A stretch of DNA of 64,000 bases from Flagellimonas sp. HMM57 (GTDB taxonomy: Bacteria; Bacteroidota; Bacteroidia; Flavobacteriales; Flavobacteriaceae). The translations under genes and the position numbers were made by a program. Under the pieces are notes generated by a model, which was given only the letters and a program-made list of their open reading frames with translations, was not told where the DNA came from and did no database searches. Shown piece after piece: positions 24,368-34,160 of this stretch. The stretch spans positions 310,001 to 374,000 of the forward strand of contig NZ_CP090004.1 in NCBI RefSeq assembly GCF_021390175.1, written 5' to 3'. The stretch's first letter is position 1, and every line of letters begins with the position of its first letter.

Positions 24368-26221
24368 TTATATTTTATCCTGTTGTAATTGTTTTTGAAT
24401 GTTCGTTCCCCCTCCAACTTCACTAGAAAGCAGTTTAAAAGGTTTATAAGCTTCACCTGAAAATTGAACGCCCAAGTGCCCAGCAAATTCAAGCATATTC
24501 AATCGTATACCATGCACCATCACCGCCATTAGAGCCAAAGCAATGTTCAAGCCATGTCCAAGGGCTAGCGCTATTGCTGCTACAATTAGTTCAACAATAC
24601 CTAAACTTGAGATTCCTTCAGGAAGTATCATACCGTTAAAGCTTGCCGCCACTGCTGCAGTGGCCATACCTACTGCAAAAAGTCGAACATAGGAAACTAT
24701 ATCGGAGAAACCGCTTATAAGACTTAAGGGCAGATTTGCCATGGATACCAGCATACTTTTCAAAAAGCTTTTGCTTTCTACCGAAAACAGCATTACCAAT
24801 AAAGCACCTGCGATAAAGAGCCACATGCCCCAATCTGGCATAGTTTTGCCCAGCACTAATTGCTCGGTAATCAAGAACAATCCCCAAACCAGGGCTATCC
24901 AACCCACTTCGCTCAAAGCCTTAATCGAATTGATAAACTGAGCACACCGAACAAGGTGGGCAATAGTAAGGTGTACAGCTCCTATAAGAAAGGACAAGTG
25001 CATCATAAACGATATATTGTCCACGCCAAAACTGGCAATATTGGGAATGATAAGATTATTGAGAAAAGGAATGGCAGCTATTTGTTCCGACCCAAAATAC
25101 GTACCGCTCAACACTCCCCAAATAATGGTTGCCCCACTCAGTACATAAATTAATAAACGCGCCTGTCCCGGGATTTTTTTTCGTAGCAAAAGCGCTATCA
25201 ATAAAAAAATGGCCCCGTAACCCGCATCACCTACCAACATTGCAAAAAACAGGGCAAAGGCCACCAAAAAATAAATAGATACGTCAACCTCTTTGTATCC
25301 AGGTACGATATCAATGAATTTCATTACCGGGTTGATCATTTCTATCCATTTGGGATTTTTGATGTAAACAGGTACATCTTCGGGTTTTTCCGGTTCTGAA
25401 ATGGCATAGCCCCAATTTTGTTGTTGCGCAGCTTTCTTGAATTGATTGACAGTATCTTTTGGGATATAACCTTTGAGATATTTAAATTTCCCTTCAACAT
25501 CACCCATACTTTCCAAAGTATGTTGTATGCCAAGTTGGTCTTTTAAAATCGTCCAATAGTCTTCCAATGCTTCCAAATACGCTACCTTATCTTTTAAGAA
25601 GACCTCGATTTCAACAAGTTGTCGCCGTTTTCTCTTAATCTGTTTTTGAATTTCTTCAAACCGTAGTTCTGGTAACTGTTCTTCCTTGCCTTTCAGTTTT
25701 TCAGCTTCGGATTGCGAAATCAGGGTAATAGGCACTTTTCCCTCATGTCCAGGAAAAGAAATCAAGGTGTATTTTTTAGAAAGTGGCTGTACTTGGGATT
25801 TATCGACCAAATACAAACGAAGGTAGATTCCTTTGCCTCTCAAAAAACCAAAATCTTCTAGGTTGGTGTTTTCTCCCCAAGTTTGATAAAAAGATAATTG
25901 TTCAGTAAGTGTGTCCAGTTTCTTTTGGCAGCTTTTCCTGATTTCAGTAGTTCGTAACACGCGTTCCACCAAGCGTTTTGGGTCATCTAGGTTAAGGTTT
26001 GTCCCAGCTGTAGATTTATTTTTCTTGTTTTTGAAATTTTGAAGGATAGCTATAGCTTTTTCGGTACGAACCACAGCTTCAGCACGCTTTTCCATGATTC
26101 TCCCCTCAGGTTGTTTGATTTCCTTAATATCGACAACTCCGAGCTCCCCCAACCGTTGTACTGTTTCGTCTACAGTACGAGAAGTGGTAAAGAGTACTAT
26201 TTCCTTCATCCTAACGATCAT
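24368..26221 (-). CDS. V-type ATPase subunit I (stator, a-subunit)
   Basis: This is the membrane stator that forms the ion half-channels next to the rotor ring. The 617 residues comprise a cytoplasmic N-terminal half (to about 300) with coiled-coil stretches. About seven or eight hydrophobic helices follow, beginning near VSIYFLVAFALFFAM. They include SYVRLFAVGMA, whose arginine is the expected essential residue of the stator helix. Length is typical for bacterial V-type I subunits. It overlaps the subunit D gene by 4 bases. Confidence 0.93.
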   Translation of the reverse strand: MIVRMKEIVLFTTSRTVDETVQRLGELGVVDIKEIKQPEGRIMEKRAEAVVRTEKAIAILQNFKNKKNKSTAGTNLNLDDPKRLVERVLRTTEIRKSCQKKLDTLTEQLSFYQTWGENTNLEDFGFLRGKGIYLRLYLVDKSQVQPLSKKYTLISFPGHEGKVPITLISQSEAEKLKGKEEQLPELRFEEIQKQIKRKRRQLVEIEVFLKDKVAYLEALEDYWTILKDQLGIQHTLESMGDVEGKFKYLKGYIPKDTVNQFKKAAQQQNWGYAISEPEKPEDVPVYIKNPKWIEMINPVMKFIDIVPGYKEVDVSIYFLVAFALFFAMLVGDAGYGAIFLLIALLLRKKIPGQARLLIYVLSGATIIWGVLSGTYFGSEQIAAIPFLNNLIIPNIASFGVDNISFMMHLSFLIGAVHLTIAHLVRCAQFINSIKALSEVGWIALVWGLFLITEQLVLGKTMPDWGMWLFIAGALLVMLFSVESKSFLKSMLVSMANLPLSLISGFSDIVSYVRLFAVGMATAAVAASFNGMILPEGISSLGIVELIVAAIALALGHGLNIALALMAVMVHGIRLNMLEFAGHLGVQFSGEAYKPFKLLSSEVGGGTNIQKQLQQDKI

Positions 26222-26829
26222 GCCACCTTCGATTTATCTTGCTTCTTCTTTTTTACCAATTTTGCACATCCAATGGCCAATCGTTCTACATCTCCCAAGT
26301 AAATCTCGATTTTTCGTATATTGTTCTTGGTCTCTGGAATAAACACTTCTTTCAAAGCATTTTTCATACGACGGGCCTCTGCAAGTTCCTCTTGTAAAAG
26401 CTCAAGATTTTTTTGCTCCATTTCCATCATACTACGATTGGTTTTTTGGGTCTTCACTGCAGCTATTGCCGAATCTACCCAAAGTGGTGTGTTCATTAAA
26501 TCGACTTCCATTTCCTCAAAAACAATACTATCGAAAGATTCAATAGGCACACCGGCAATTTCCCGTTTTGTAGTGTTCAAGTGTTTCACCTTAACAATAG
26601 TGGATAGGTCTATAGTCTCCTCTGCCATTACGGCAATCCATTTTTTGGTTTCGCTATTGGTTTCGGCGACGGCAACTTTCAGTCGTGCAATGTTATTTTC
26701 AATACCCTGTACCACTTCCTTTAATTGCTGCTCTTTCATTTCAAAGACGGGCAGTGCGGTTATATATTCTCTCAACTCCACTTTTAAGGCAGCCAAGGTG
26801 TTCTTGTTCATTAAGATCTTATCTGCCAT
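26218..26829 (-). CDS. V-type ATPase subunit D (central shaft)
   Basis: This is the coiled-coil central stalk subunit that turns inside the A3B3 head. The 203 residues form two long helical regions, one at each end. The N-terminal stretch shows NKNTLAALKVELREY. The C-terminal stretch contains RRMKNALKEVFIPET, the conserved signature of D subunits. The gene lies 2 bases after the DUF2764 gene and overlaps subunit I by 4 bases, so it is part of a single transcript. Confidence 0.9.
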   Translation of the reverse strand: MADKILMNKNTLAALKVELREYITALPVFEMKEQQLKEVVQGIENNIARLKVAVAETNSETKKWIAVMAEETIDLSTIVKVKHLNTTKREIAGVPIESFDSIVFEEMEVDLMNTPLWVDSAIAAVKTQKTNRSMMEMEQKNLELLQEELAEARRMKNALKEVFIPETKNNIRKIEIYLGDVERLAIGCAKLVKKKKQDKSKVA

Positions 26830-26831
26830 AA

Positions 26832-27401
26832 TCAGTCTTTTTTTGTCGTTGTTTCGAATAGGTCAAAGCCTTTTTCCGTATCAAAACTCCACCATCGGAG
26901 CAATAGCATCAACTTTAGTTTATAGGTGATCAGTGCCGTAAAATCGGAATAATGACCTTGGGACAATGATTCCAACTTGTTCCATTGTAGCTGTAAAAGC
27001 TGTAGTTCTTCTTCCAAGGGGTTACCTGGTTCGAAGGGTAACCGTTGTTTTTTATCAAAAGATTCACTGTCTTCTTTTTGGCGCGATATCCGAAGTTGTT
27101 CAAGTTCTTTTTTGAGTTCGTACATGAATGTAGAAAAACCAGCTAAGACGTTATTCTTACTCTCTTGGAACATGTTGGAGTGAATAGTGCCCAAATCAAT
27201 TTCACGAAACAATCGCGATGCTTCTGGATTCAGAAATTTACCAGCCTCTTCTTCCAAAATAGTAATCAGACTTTTTTCTGATGTTGGGGAATGGGCATAT
27301 TTTTTTAGAAGGAAAGAAACCCTAGAACGTGTTTCCATACTATCTTCAAAAGACAGATGGGGCAGACTTACCAATACATATTCCAGGTCTCCGCTAATCA
27401 T
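26832..27401 (-). CDS. DUF2764 protein of the V-type ATPase operon
   Basis: This 189-residue soluble, mostly helical protein begins with DLEYVLVSLPHLSFED, the usual start of the DUF2764 family. That family is known mainly from Bacteroidota and spirochaete V-type ATPase operons. It replaces a recognisable C subunit here and is proposed, not shown, to serve as the socket linking shaft and rotor. It overlaps the subunit E gene by 4 bases and is followed closely by subunit D. Confidence 0.8.
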   Translation of the reverse strand: MISGDLEYVLVSLPHLSFEDSMETRSRVSFLLKKYAHSPTSEKSLITILEEEAGKFLNPEASRLFREIDLGTIHSNMFQESKNNVLAGFSTFMYELKKELEQLRISRQKEDSESFDKKQRLPFEPGNPLEEELQLLQLQWNKLESLSQGHYSDFTALITYKLKLMLLLRWWSFDTEKGFDLFETTTKKD

Positions 27402-27997
27402 TTTTCAATTTCGCTTTTTAGGATTTTCATCCACTTGTCGCTTAAATGTATTCCCAACAGTTCTGTAACCGCCTCGGGAGAAATATGGTAGTTCCAACCT
27501 TGGTCTTTTTTGGTAATATTCAGGCTTTTCGATAACGTACTATTTGTAGTTATCCCAGCTAACGTATCGGACTTTTGCAAGCGCTGTTGAATGTAGTCAG
27601 CTAACTTTACCTCAAGGTCAGGGGAAAGTTCCAATGCTACCTCATCACCAATGTTTTCGATAACTTTGACCACAGCAGCTCCCAATACATCTGGCGTAAA
27701 ATTTGTCGCAACGTCTCTTTCCAATACTGCTTTCAACAATTGTATCAAGTCATTCTGCAAAGAGACGGTAACATCGCGCGCTGCTTGTCTTAGTGCACTT
27801 TCGCCTTTGCTCAGCGTAGCATCTGCTTCTTTCTGGGCATTGCTTAGTATTTGTTTCTGCTTTTCCTCAGCTTCTTCCACTATTCGTTTGGCCTCGTTTT
27901 GTGCCGCCTTTAGTATAGCGTCAGATTCCTTTTCCGCACCTTCAATGGCCTCGGTCTTTAAGGTTGCGATCAAACTGTCCAAGGTTTTTTCACTCAT
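27398..27997 (-). CDS. V-type ATPase subunit E (peripheral stalk)
   Basis: This is the peripheral stalk subunit that holds the catalytic head against rotation. The 199-residue protein has a long charged N-terminal helix (about 15-75, rich in Ala, Glu and Lys; EAKRIVEEAEEKQKQ), typical of E/H-type stalks. A globular C-terminal domain follows. No separate G/H partner gene is seen in the operon. It overlaps subunit B by 8 bases and DUF2764 by 4. Confidence 0.87.
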   Translation of the reverse strand: MSEKTLDSLIATLKTEAIEGAEKESDAILKAAQNEAKRIVEEAEEKQKQILSNAQKEADATLSKGESALRQAARDVTVSLQNDLIQLLKAVLERDVATNFTPDVLGAAVVKVIENIGDEVALELSPDLEVKLADYIQQRLQKSDTLAGITTNSTLSKSLNITKKDQGWNYHISPEAVTELLGIHLSDKWMKILKSEIEK

Positions 27998-29321
27998 GGG
28001 TACTGTTTTTTAAAATTTTGTACTTCCCTTTTTCAGGCCAATACGCATCGATTAATTCTGAAGAAAGGCCCACTTCTTCTCTTTTGAAATGGTTCGATAA
28101 AATATCCCAACACAAATCAAGGGCGTCTTCCAGTTCAAGAAAGCGGAAGGGGTCCATCAGTTCCTGCTGAAAAGTCTTTCGATAATCCAAGAGCCTAAGG
28201 GAATAATCGTCCTTGACCGATCCAAATTTCTGTGCCTTCACCCGTTCCTCAGATTCTGAAAGTAATCGAGCCATAGCATTCATAATATTTCTATGATCGG
28301 ACCGGGTCTTGTCGTTTACTTGCTGTTTTAGACGGCTCAGCGAACCGAACAATTCCAGATAGCCATCTTTCATATAGAACTGACCTTCGGTAATATATCC
28401 TGTATTATCTGGAACAGGATGCGTAACGTCATCCATGGTGGTCACTCCTAGAATTGTTAAACTTCCGGCACCATCAATATCGGCCGCTTTTTCATATCGA
28501 CTTGCTAACTGCGAGTATAAATCGCCAGGATAACCCTGATTAGCAGGAATTTGATCTTGGGCATTTGCTACCTGACGTAGATAATCGGACCATTGTGTCA
28601 TATCCGATAACAGGACAAATACATTTTTGCCCTGTAATGCAAAACGTTCTCCTACAGCAAGGGCCAAATCGGGAACCATAAGCCCCTCCACAATAGAATC
28701 CCTATGGGTATGTACGAACATGACAGTTTTGTTTTTACTGCCCGCATCTTCAATACGCTGTCTAAAATAGTGGTACTCATCATACTTAAGGCCTACACCA
28801 CCAATGATAATGACATCGGCATCGGTCTGCGTGGCTATATTGGCAAGCAGTTGGTTATACGGCTCACCTGCCTTGGCAAAAATGGGTATCTTCTGGGAGC
28901 GTACCAAGGTATTGAACACATCGATCATAGGTACACCGGTACGTATCATATTTTTAGGTATCAATCGTTTTACAGGATTGATCGAGGGCCCTGCTATCCG
29001 AATCTGGTCTGCCATAAGCTCTGGACCTCCATCGATGGGCTGGCCATTACCCGAATAAACCCTGCCCAACATATCATCTGAAAAACCAACTTGCACAGGT
29101 TTTCCCAAAAAACGGATTTTACAATCCGTGGAGACCCCAAAACCACCTCCAAACAATTGTAGGGTAACTTGTTCTCCATCCAGAGCAATCACTTGGGCAA
29201 AGGCTTTTTCTCCAGTGGGATAAATGACCTCGGCCAATTCTTTATTGTGCACCCCACTTGCCTTTATGCTAAGAATAGCCCTTCCTATACTATCTATATT
29301 CTCATACGTTTTCCTCAGCAT
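27990..29321 (-). CDS. V-type ATPase subunit B (non-catalytic head subunit)
   Basis: This is the non-catalytic nucleotide-binding subunit of the A3B3 head. The 443-residue protein has the Rossmann-like ATPase core but no canonical P-loop. The corresponding segment reads IPIFAKAGEPYNQL, as in other B subunits. SDMTQWSDYLRQ and GYPGDLYSQLASRYEKA are family signatures. It overlaps subunit A by 20 bases, with translation probably coupled, and subunit E by 8 bases. Confidence 0.95.
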   Translation of the reverse strand: MLRKTYENIDSIGRAILSIKASGVHNKELAEVIYPTGEKAFAQVIALDGEQVTLQLFGGGFGVSTDCKIRFLGKPVQVGFSDDMLGRVYSGNGQPIDGGPELMADQIRIAGPSINPVKRLIPKNMIRTGVPMIDVFNTLVRSQKIPIFAKAGEPYNQLLANIATQTDADVIIIGGVGLKYDEYHYFRQRIEDAGSKNKTVMFVHTHRDSIVEGLMVPDLALAVGERFALQGKNVFVLLSDMTQWSDYLRQVANAQDQIPANQGYPGDLYSQLASRYEKAADIDGAGSLTILGVTTMDDVTHPVPDNTGYITEGQFYMKDGYLELFGSLSRLKQQVNDKTRSDHRNIMNAMARLLSESEERVKAQKFGSVKDDYSLRLLDYRKTFQQELMDPFRFLELEDALDLCWDILSNHFKREEVGLSSELIDAYWPEKGKYKILKNSTHE

Positions 29322-31068
29322 ACCCCATTTGTTTTACCAGTTTCAATAGTTTTGATTTTTGTTTCTCAAATTTTTCATCTTTTAACTGCGTATAGTTCCA
29401 ATCCAAAAAGGCTTGCCGCATAAAGTTAAAGTGGGAACGAATCCCTTCTTTCCCTTGGATGGTGACAGGTGCGTCGATGATTTCTTTTACCATGTCAAAC
29501 ATCAAGCGCAACCGTTCTGGATTGGTTACACCATCAACTTCATCGAAACTGTTCTGTTGTAGAAATACCGAATCCAATAATTCCGATTTTTGATATCGTA
29601 TGTAGGATTCGTCGGTTATCCCTTTTTCTCCCATTAAAAGGATATTGGATGCGATGGTCTTACCGTCACGCAATAATTCCAGAAGATAGAGCACTTCTTC
29701 TTTCTGTAAGAGCGAAGGGTATTTGGAAGTACTGTCGATTCGGTCTATAGCTGGGTATTTACGGGCATCGGACAAGGCTCTCGAAAGCCCCCAGAATGCC
29801 CCTGTACTCAGTAATGTAGCTTGTGTGACAGGTTCGTCAAAATTTCCACCTGCCGGGGAAACAGTTCCAATAATACTTAATGAACCTGTACTTTCATCAG
29901 GCAATTTTTCAATCCCTGCCCTATCGTAAAAAGCCGATATCAAGGTTGAAATATACATCGGGAAAGCTTCGGGTCCGGGAATCTCTTCTTTTCTTCCAGA
30001 GGTTTCCCTTAGTGCCTGCGCCCAGCGCGATGTAGAATCAGCCAGAATAAGCACGTTCAATCCTTGTTTTCGGTAATACTCACCTACCGTAGTCGCCATA
30101 TATACCGATGCTTCCCTAGCTGCAACGGGCATAGAGGAAGTGTTACCCACGATAAATGTACGGTCCATCAATGATTTTCCGGTACGTGGATCAATAAGTT
30201 CTGGAAAGTCCTTAAAGACCTCAACGGCCTCTCCCGCCCTTTCACCACAGGCAGCAATAATTACCACATCTGCTTGTGAATGACGGGCCAAACTATGCTG
30301 CAATACCGTCTTTCCTGCTCCAAACGGACCAGGATTGCATGCCGTGCCACCAAAGGCAATGGGAAAAAGAGCATCAAGAATGCGTATACCCGTTGGCATG
30401 GGCTTCTCTGGAACGGAACGCTCGTGAAACGGCATGGGTTTTTTCACCGGCCAATCGAATGCCATTTGTAGTTCTTGGGTATTTCCCGAACCATCTTTAA
30501 TAACAGCGATGGTTTCATCTATGGTATAATCGCCTTCTTGCACAATCCTTTCTATGGTGTATTCACCTTGTACAGAAAAAGGCACAAAAATCTTATGCTG
30601 AAAGAGTTTTTCGGGTACATGCCCCAATACAGAACTTCCTGTTACTACCTCATCCTTTTGAACCGTTGGCGTAAAATGCCATTTTTGGGTATTGTCAAGC
30701 GGACTTACCTCAAGTCCCCGTTCCAGAAACCACTCTATTTTGGCAAGCTCATAAAGTGGGTTTTGGAGTCCGTCCGTTACCGAGCCCAGTATTCCCGGAC
30801 CTAGTTTTACGGCAAGTGGCAGTCCGGTAAATTCTACCAAATCCCCAATTTTCATCCATCCCGTATCTTCAAAGACCTGTAGGTATACCACGCCACCTTG
30901 TTTTACGTCGATGACTTCCGATTTCAGTCTTTTACCATCTTCTAAAATGATATAGGCAACTTCTCCATTGATTACCGCTCCTTCGGTGTTTTTGGCACCT
31001 ACTAGCGATTCATTTACGCTAATTACTCTTCCTTTGGCTTTACTCATACTTTTTTTGGATGTCGTCAA
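29302..31068 (-). CDS. V-type ATPase catalytic subunit A
   Basis: This is the catalytic ATP-hydrolysing (or ATP-synthesising) subunit. The 588-residue protein holds the A-type P-loop GPFGAGKT (247-254), the GERAGE motif and LADSTSRWAQALRE. The characteristic non-homologous insertion lies between the N-terminal barrel and the core (about 115-190). An internal Met8 (MSKAKGR) is an alternative start. In this operon A comes first among the ATPase genes, after a universal stress protein gene that it overlaps by 4 bases. The order A-B-E-DUF2764-D-I-K differs from layouts in which E leads. Confidence 0.95.
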   Translation of the reverse strand: MTTSKKSMSKAKGRVISVNESLVGAKNTEGAVINGEVAYIILEDGKRLKSEVIDVKQGGVVYLQVFEDTGWMKIGDLVEFTGLPLAVKLGPGILGSVTDGLQNPLYELAKIEWFLERGLEVSPLDNTQKWHFTPTVQKDEVVTGSSVLGHVPEKLFQHKIFVPFSVQGEYTIERIVQEGDYTIDETIAVIKDGSGNTQELQMAFDWPVKKPMPFHERSVPEKPMPTGIRILDALFPIAFGGTACNPGPFGAGKTVLQHSLARHSQADVVIIAACGERAGEAVEVFKDFPELIDPRTGKSLMDRTFIVGNTSSMPVAAREASVYMATTVGEYYRKQGLNVLILADSTSRWAQALRETSGRKEEIPGPEAFPMYISTLISAFYDRAGIEKLPDESTGSLSIIGTVSPAGGNFDEPVTQATLLSTGAFWGLSRALSDARKYPAIDRIDSTSKYPSLLQKEEVLYLLELLRDGKTIASNILLMGEKGITDESYIRYQKSELLDSVFLQQNSFDEVDGVTNPERLRLMFDMVKEIIDAPVTIQGKEGIRSHFNFMRQAFLDWNYTQLKDEKFEKQKSKLLKLVKQMGYAEENV

Positions 31069-32207
31069 CTACCCCTAAGTTTTCGTACTTCTTCTTCAAC
31101 TTTTGCATACCACATGCGATCTTTAATCTCTCTGCCCAACTTGCGAAATTCTTCCGCCTTCGCTGGATTTTTCATTTTATCGTGAACCTTTGCAATGCCC
31201 AAATAGGCGGGCACGTGCATATTATTAATACTTAGGCAAGCTTCAAATTGACCAATGGCCTCTTGATGAAACCCATCTTTCATTAAATCTTGGGCATGCT
31301 CGTATAATTCTTCTAAATCTTTGATATCGGTGTCCAACTGCAATCTTATGACATCTTCAGATTTCAGTGTGAGGAAAGAACAGGGAACTTCTCGAATTAC
31401 TTTTTCGGTAACACTTCCAATGATCAAGCGGTTCAATCCAGACCTGCCAACCGTTCCCATAACAAGCAGGTCAATCATTTTCCTCGATATTGCACTACGG
31501 ATTTCTTCGGCGGGATTGCCTTTGGGAGTCTCTTTGGTCCAGTTTAAATCGGAGAGATTAAATTTTTTCAGAAACTCATCAAACTTTACCTTGTGCTGCT
31601 CCAACCGACTGTTATTCTCTTCTTCTTTATCTTTTTCCGAAGCGAACCACGATAGACTTTGAACTTCACAGACACTTAAAATTGTGAGTTCTGCCCTAAA
31701 TCTACGGGTCATAATAATCGCATTTTTTAATGCTCGTTCCGATGCTTCAGAAAAATCCACGGGACAGAGTATATGATGCACATTGAGCGGCACACCAGCT
31801 TTGGCGACAAATACCGCTTTATTACTTTTTTGGATAATACGTTCGGTAGTAGTGCCTAAATGAACACTACCTCCCTGTAGACTTTCGCCAGAACCACTTA
31901 ATATCATATTGGCATTTACACGGATACCGGCCCTTACAATACCATCGTGTGGTGACCCATATTCCAAAATGGGATTTTCAACATGTACATTGGCTTCTTT
32001 TAGGCGTGTCACAACATCCCTTAGTTTTCCTTCTGCCACCTTGGTAATCTGTGTTCTTACTTTTTCATTTACGATGTCATCTGGAAGCACATGTATAGGG
32101 ATTATTTTTGAATGAAACACCTTGCCCAATTTAATGGCCGTTTCCTCCACATGTTTTGAAGAAGCACTGAAATCATGCGCTAATAAAATCTTTTCAAGCA
32201 GTTTCAT
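31065..32207 (-). CDS. Tandem universal stress protein with C-terminal TPR-like extension
   Basis: This is a cytosolic UspA-family protein of 380 residues. Domain 1 (about 1-145) ends with GTTTERIIQKSNKAVFVAK. Domain 2 (about 145-285) carries the nucleotide-binding pattern GTVGRSGLNRLIIGSV. A helical, TPR-like tail of about 90 residues follows (LYEHAQDLMKDGFHQEAIGQFEACL). Its stop overlaps the start of the V-type ATPase A gene by 4 bases, so it heads that operon. Co-transcription suggests that ATPase production and a stress or energy-state response are linked; the actual role is unknown. Confidence 0.9.
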   Translation of the reverse strand: MKLLEKILLAHDFSASSKHVEETAIKLGKVFHSKIIPIHVLPDDIVNEKVRTQITKVAEGKLRDVVTRLKEANVHVENPILEYGSPHDGIVRAGIRVNANMILSGSGESLQGGSVHLGTTTERIIQKSNKAVFVAKAGVPLNVHHILCPVDFSEASERALKNAIIMTRRFRAELTILSVCEVQSLSWFASEKDKEEENNSRLEQHKVKFDEFLKKFNLSDLNWTKETPKGNPAEEIRSAISRKMIDLLVMGTVGRSGLNRLIIGSVTEKVIREVPCSFLTLKSEDVIRLQLDTDIKDLEELYEHAQDLMKDGFHQEAIGQFEACLSINNMHVPAYLGIAKVHDKMKNPAKAEEFRKLGREIKDRMWYAKVEEEVRKLRGS

Positions 32208-32579
32208 GTATTCTAGAGTTAAGAGTTCTTAGTTTTATATTTTCTCAAATCATATTTGTGCAGTACAACTATTAATTTGTAAAAGTGTTCGTTTACCAAT
32301 CCTGAACTGTATCAAAATCCAGGATATTCCTTATTGACACTAAAAATATTATGTAATTCTTTAGAGAAACTTAAGAATGCTCTGGCCCATTTGGATTCCA
32401 AAAATGTACAGTACGAGTTATTGATTTTTATAAGATCAAATCATTGGTACACAGGGTAAAACTTTATCAGATTTATTGAAAAAAATTTGATGTAAAAACT
32501 ATTTGGTTTTCCCTTTTCTAAAGTTTGTCTAAAGATTTGGTGATTATGTTTATAGAATTAAAGTTTAAATAACATCGTA
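32208..32579. other. Divergent promoter region between two universal stress protein genes
   Basis: This 372-base AT-rich gap separates oppositely oriented genes and must carry both promoters. Only the rightward one is visible (listed separately). I see no RNA gene, long repeat or GTAAC dyad in it. Confidence 0.6.
32525..32552 (+). promoter_or_regulatory. Candidate promoter of the second universal stress protein
   Basis: TTG (32525-32527) and TATGTTTA (32545-32552) are 17 bases apart, close to the Bacteroidota promoter pattern TTG-N17-23-TAnnTTTG. The start codon at 32580 follows 27 bases later. The last base of the -7 box deviates. Confidence 0.4.
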
Positions 32580-33380
32580 ATGAATAAAATTCTCGTTCCC
32601 GTTGACTTTTCCGAAACTTCGGCCAATGCGCTCTTATATGCCATTCAACTTTTTGGTGCTTCTTCTTCGGAAATCCTAGTGTTGCATAGTTACGATACAC
32701 GATCTAGTGCAGCTTTACTAATGAAAAATATTGATGGCGTACTTGAAAAGGACGCTCAGAACAAAATGGATGAACTCATGCAGAAAGTACAGCATAAACA
32801 TCCTGATGTTACCCTAAAACCAAAAATCATCAAAAAACAAACAGTCTCGGCAATAGTTGCACTTGGCAATAGTGGTGATTTTGATTTTATTGTCATGGGC
32901 ACTAAAGGCGCCAGTGGACTTAAAGAAGTTTTTATGGGAAGTGTTGCCGGTGGTGTTATCTCCAGAACATCCGCTCCGGTAATAGTAGTTCCCGATGATT
33001 ATACCTATCGCCCTTTAGATGAAATTGTTTTTGCTATTGGTAACGATCCGTTTTCAAACACTACGGTTGCACCTTTAAAACACCTTGTAAAAGCACATCA
33101 AAGCAAGGTTAAGGTCCTACATGTAGCTGATAAAAGGTCGACTGACCTTGATGTTCCGCTAGGTCATATAGGAGATTTGAACCCATCTATAGATTATGCT
33201 TTTGGTACAGGAGATACCAATAAGGATTTAAATGATTACTTGATGAAGGATTTTGCAGGCCTTTTGTGTATGGTACGGGCGAAAAAAGGTTTTATGGAGC
33301 GTTTGTTAGATGAAAGCGTTACGTTAAAACAGACATTCAACAGTCCAGTTCCATTGCTTATTCTACATGAAGAGAATTAA
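32580..33380 (+). CDS. Tandem universal stress protein
   Basis: This is a UspA-family protein of 266 residues. The first domain is well conserved, starting MNKILVPVDFSETSANAL and ending with the nucleotide-binding pattern GTKGASGLKEVFMGSVAGGV (about 106-125). The second half (about 145-266) is a more divergent Usp domain lacking a clear glycine motif. It is divergent from the Usp gene that heads the V-type ATPase operon, and 67 bases upstream of sdhC in the same direction. Two Usp genes back-to-back between energy-conserving complexes suggest control by energy or oxygen status, but this is inference. Confidence 0.92.
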   Translation: MNKILVPVDFSETSANALLYAIQLFGASSSEILVLHSYDTRSSAALLMKNIDGVLEKDAQNKMDELMQKVQHKHPDVTLKPKIIKKQTVSAIVALGNSGDFDFIVMGTKGASGLKEVFMGSVAGGVISRTSAPVIVVPDDYTYRPLDEIVFAIGNDPFSNTTVAPLKHLVKAHQSKVKVLHVADKRSTDLDVPLGHIGDLNPSIDYAFGTGDTNKDLNDYLMKDFAGLLCMVRAKKGFMERLLDESVTLKQTFNSPVPLLILHEEN

Positions 33381-33447
33381 TAACATACAACTATATATTG
33401 GATATACCCCATCGGTTTTGAAATTCTAAAGGCGGAAGTTCAATCGT

Positions 33448-34152
33448 ATGGTTCCAGAGTATCCAATAATGACCTATACCGGACAAATTAAAAAATCCAT
33501 GTTTTTTAGAAAGACAATTATTGCGCTTACTGGTCTTTTCCTATGTATCTTTTTGATAGTCCATCTATCTGCAAATTGTATTTTGCTGTTACCTGAAGAA
33601 ACAGCACGTGGTTTGTACAATTCGTATTCCACAGCTTTGCGGGAAAGCCCATTGATCAAAGTAATTGCATATGTACTGTATTTGTCCATTGTACTTCACA
33701 TTATCTACGCCCTAATCGTAACCATAAAAAACAAAAAGGCAAAACCCCAACATTATTTGATGAACCATACCAAAGAAAATAGTAGCTGGACTTCACAAAA
33801 CATGGGGTTAATCGGTATTCTTGTTCTGTTGTTCCTTGTTGTACACTTGGCAAATTTTTGGGCACGCATTAAACTGGGCATGGGTGATGTAGTTACTCTT
33901 GATACCAATGGACATGTTGATGTTTATGAGGTTACCTATAGTCTTTTTCAAAATATATATTTTGTACTGTTCTACACTCTTTTAATGATTCCCTTGGGCC
34001 TGCACCTTAACCATGGATTAAAAAGCGCTTTTAAAACTTTGGGTTTTTACCACAAAAAAGGGTTTAGAGTATTGGCAAAAGTCTCGTTGTTTTATGCTGG
34101 GGTTATGGCAATAGGATTTGGTATAATACCCTTTATTGTATTCTTTAAATAA
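33448..34152 (+). CDS. sdhC: Succinate dehydrogenase cytochrome b subunit
   Basis: This is the membrane anchor of complex II, the haem b and quinone site. The 234-residue protein has five hydrophobic helices and several histidines placed for haem ligation, for example [29 protein letters not shown] and [12 protein letters not shown]. This single-anchor, probably di-haem type is the one usual in Bacteroidota. Start at 33448 gives a short polar leader; Met8 ([10 protein letters not shown]) at 33469 is an equally good start. It is followed 8 bases later by sdhA. Confidence 0.93.
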   Translation: MVPEYPIMTYTGQIKKSMFFRKTIIALTGLFLCIFLIVHLSANCILLLPEETARGLYNSYSTALRESPLIKVIAYVLYLSIVLHIIYALIVTIKNKKAKPQHYLMNHTKENSSWTSQNMGLIGILVLLFLVVHLANFWARIKLGMGDVVTLDTNGHVDVYEVTYSLFQNIYFVLFYTLLMIPLGLHLNHGLKSAFKTLGFYHKKGFRVLAKVSLFYAGVMAIGFGIIPFIVFFK

Positions 34153-34160
34153 TTAGCAAG

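Noticed and set aside
26321..26929. 202-residue open frame on the + strand opposite the V-type ATPase subunit D gene
   Set aside because: It is antisense to a strongly supported gene and has low-complexity, serine- and phenylalanine-rich composition typical of a shadow frame.
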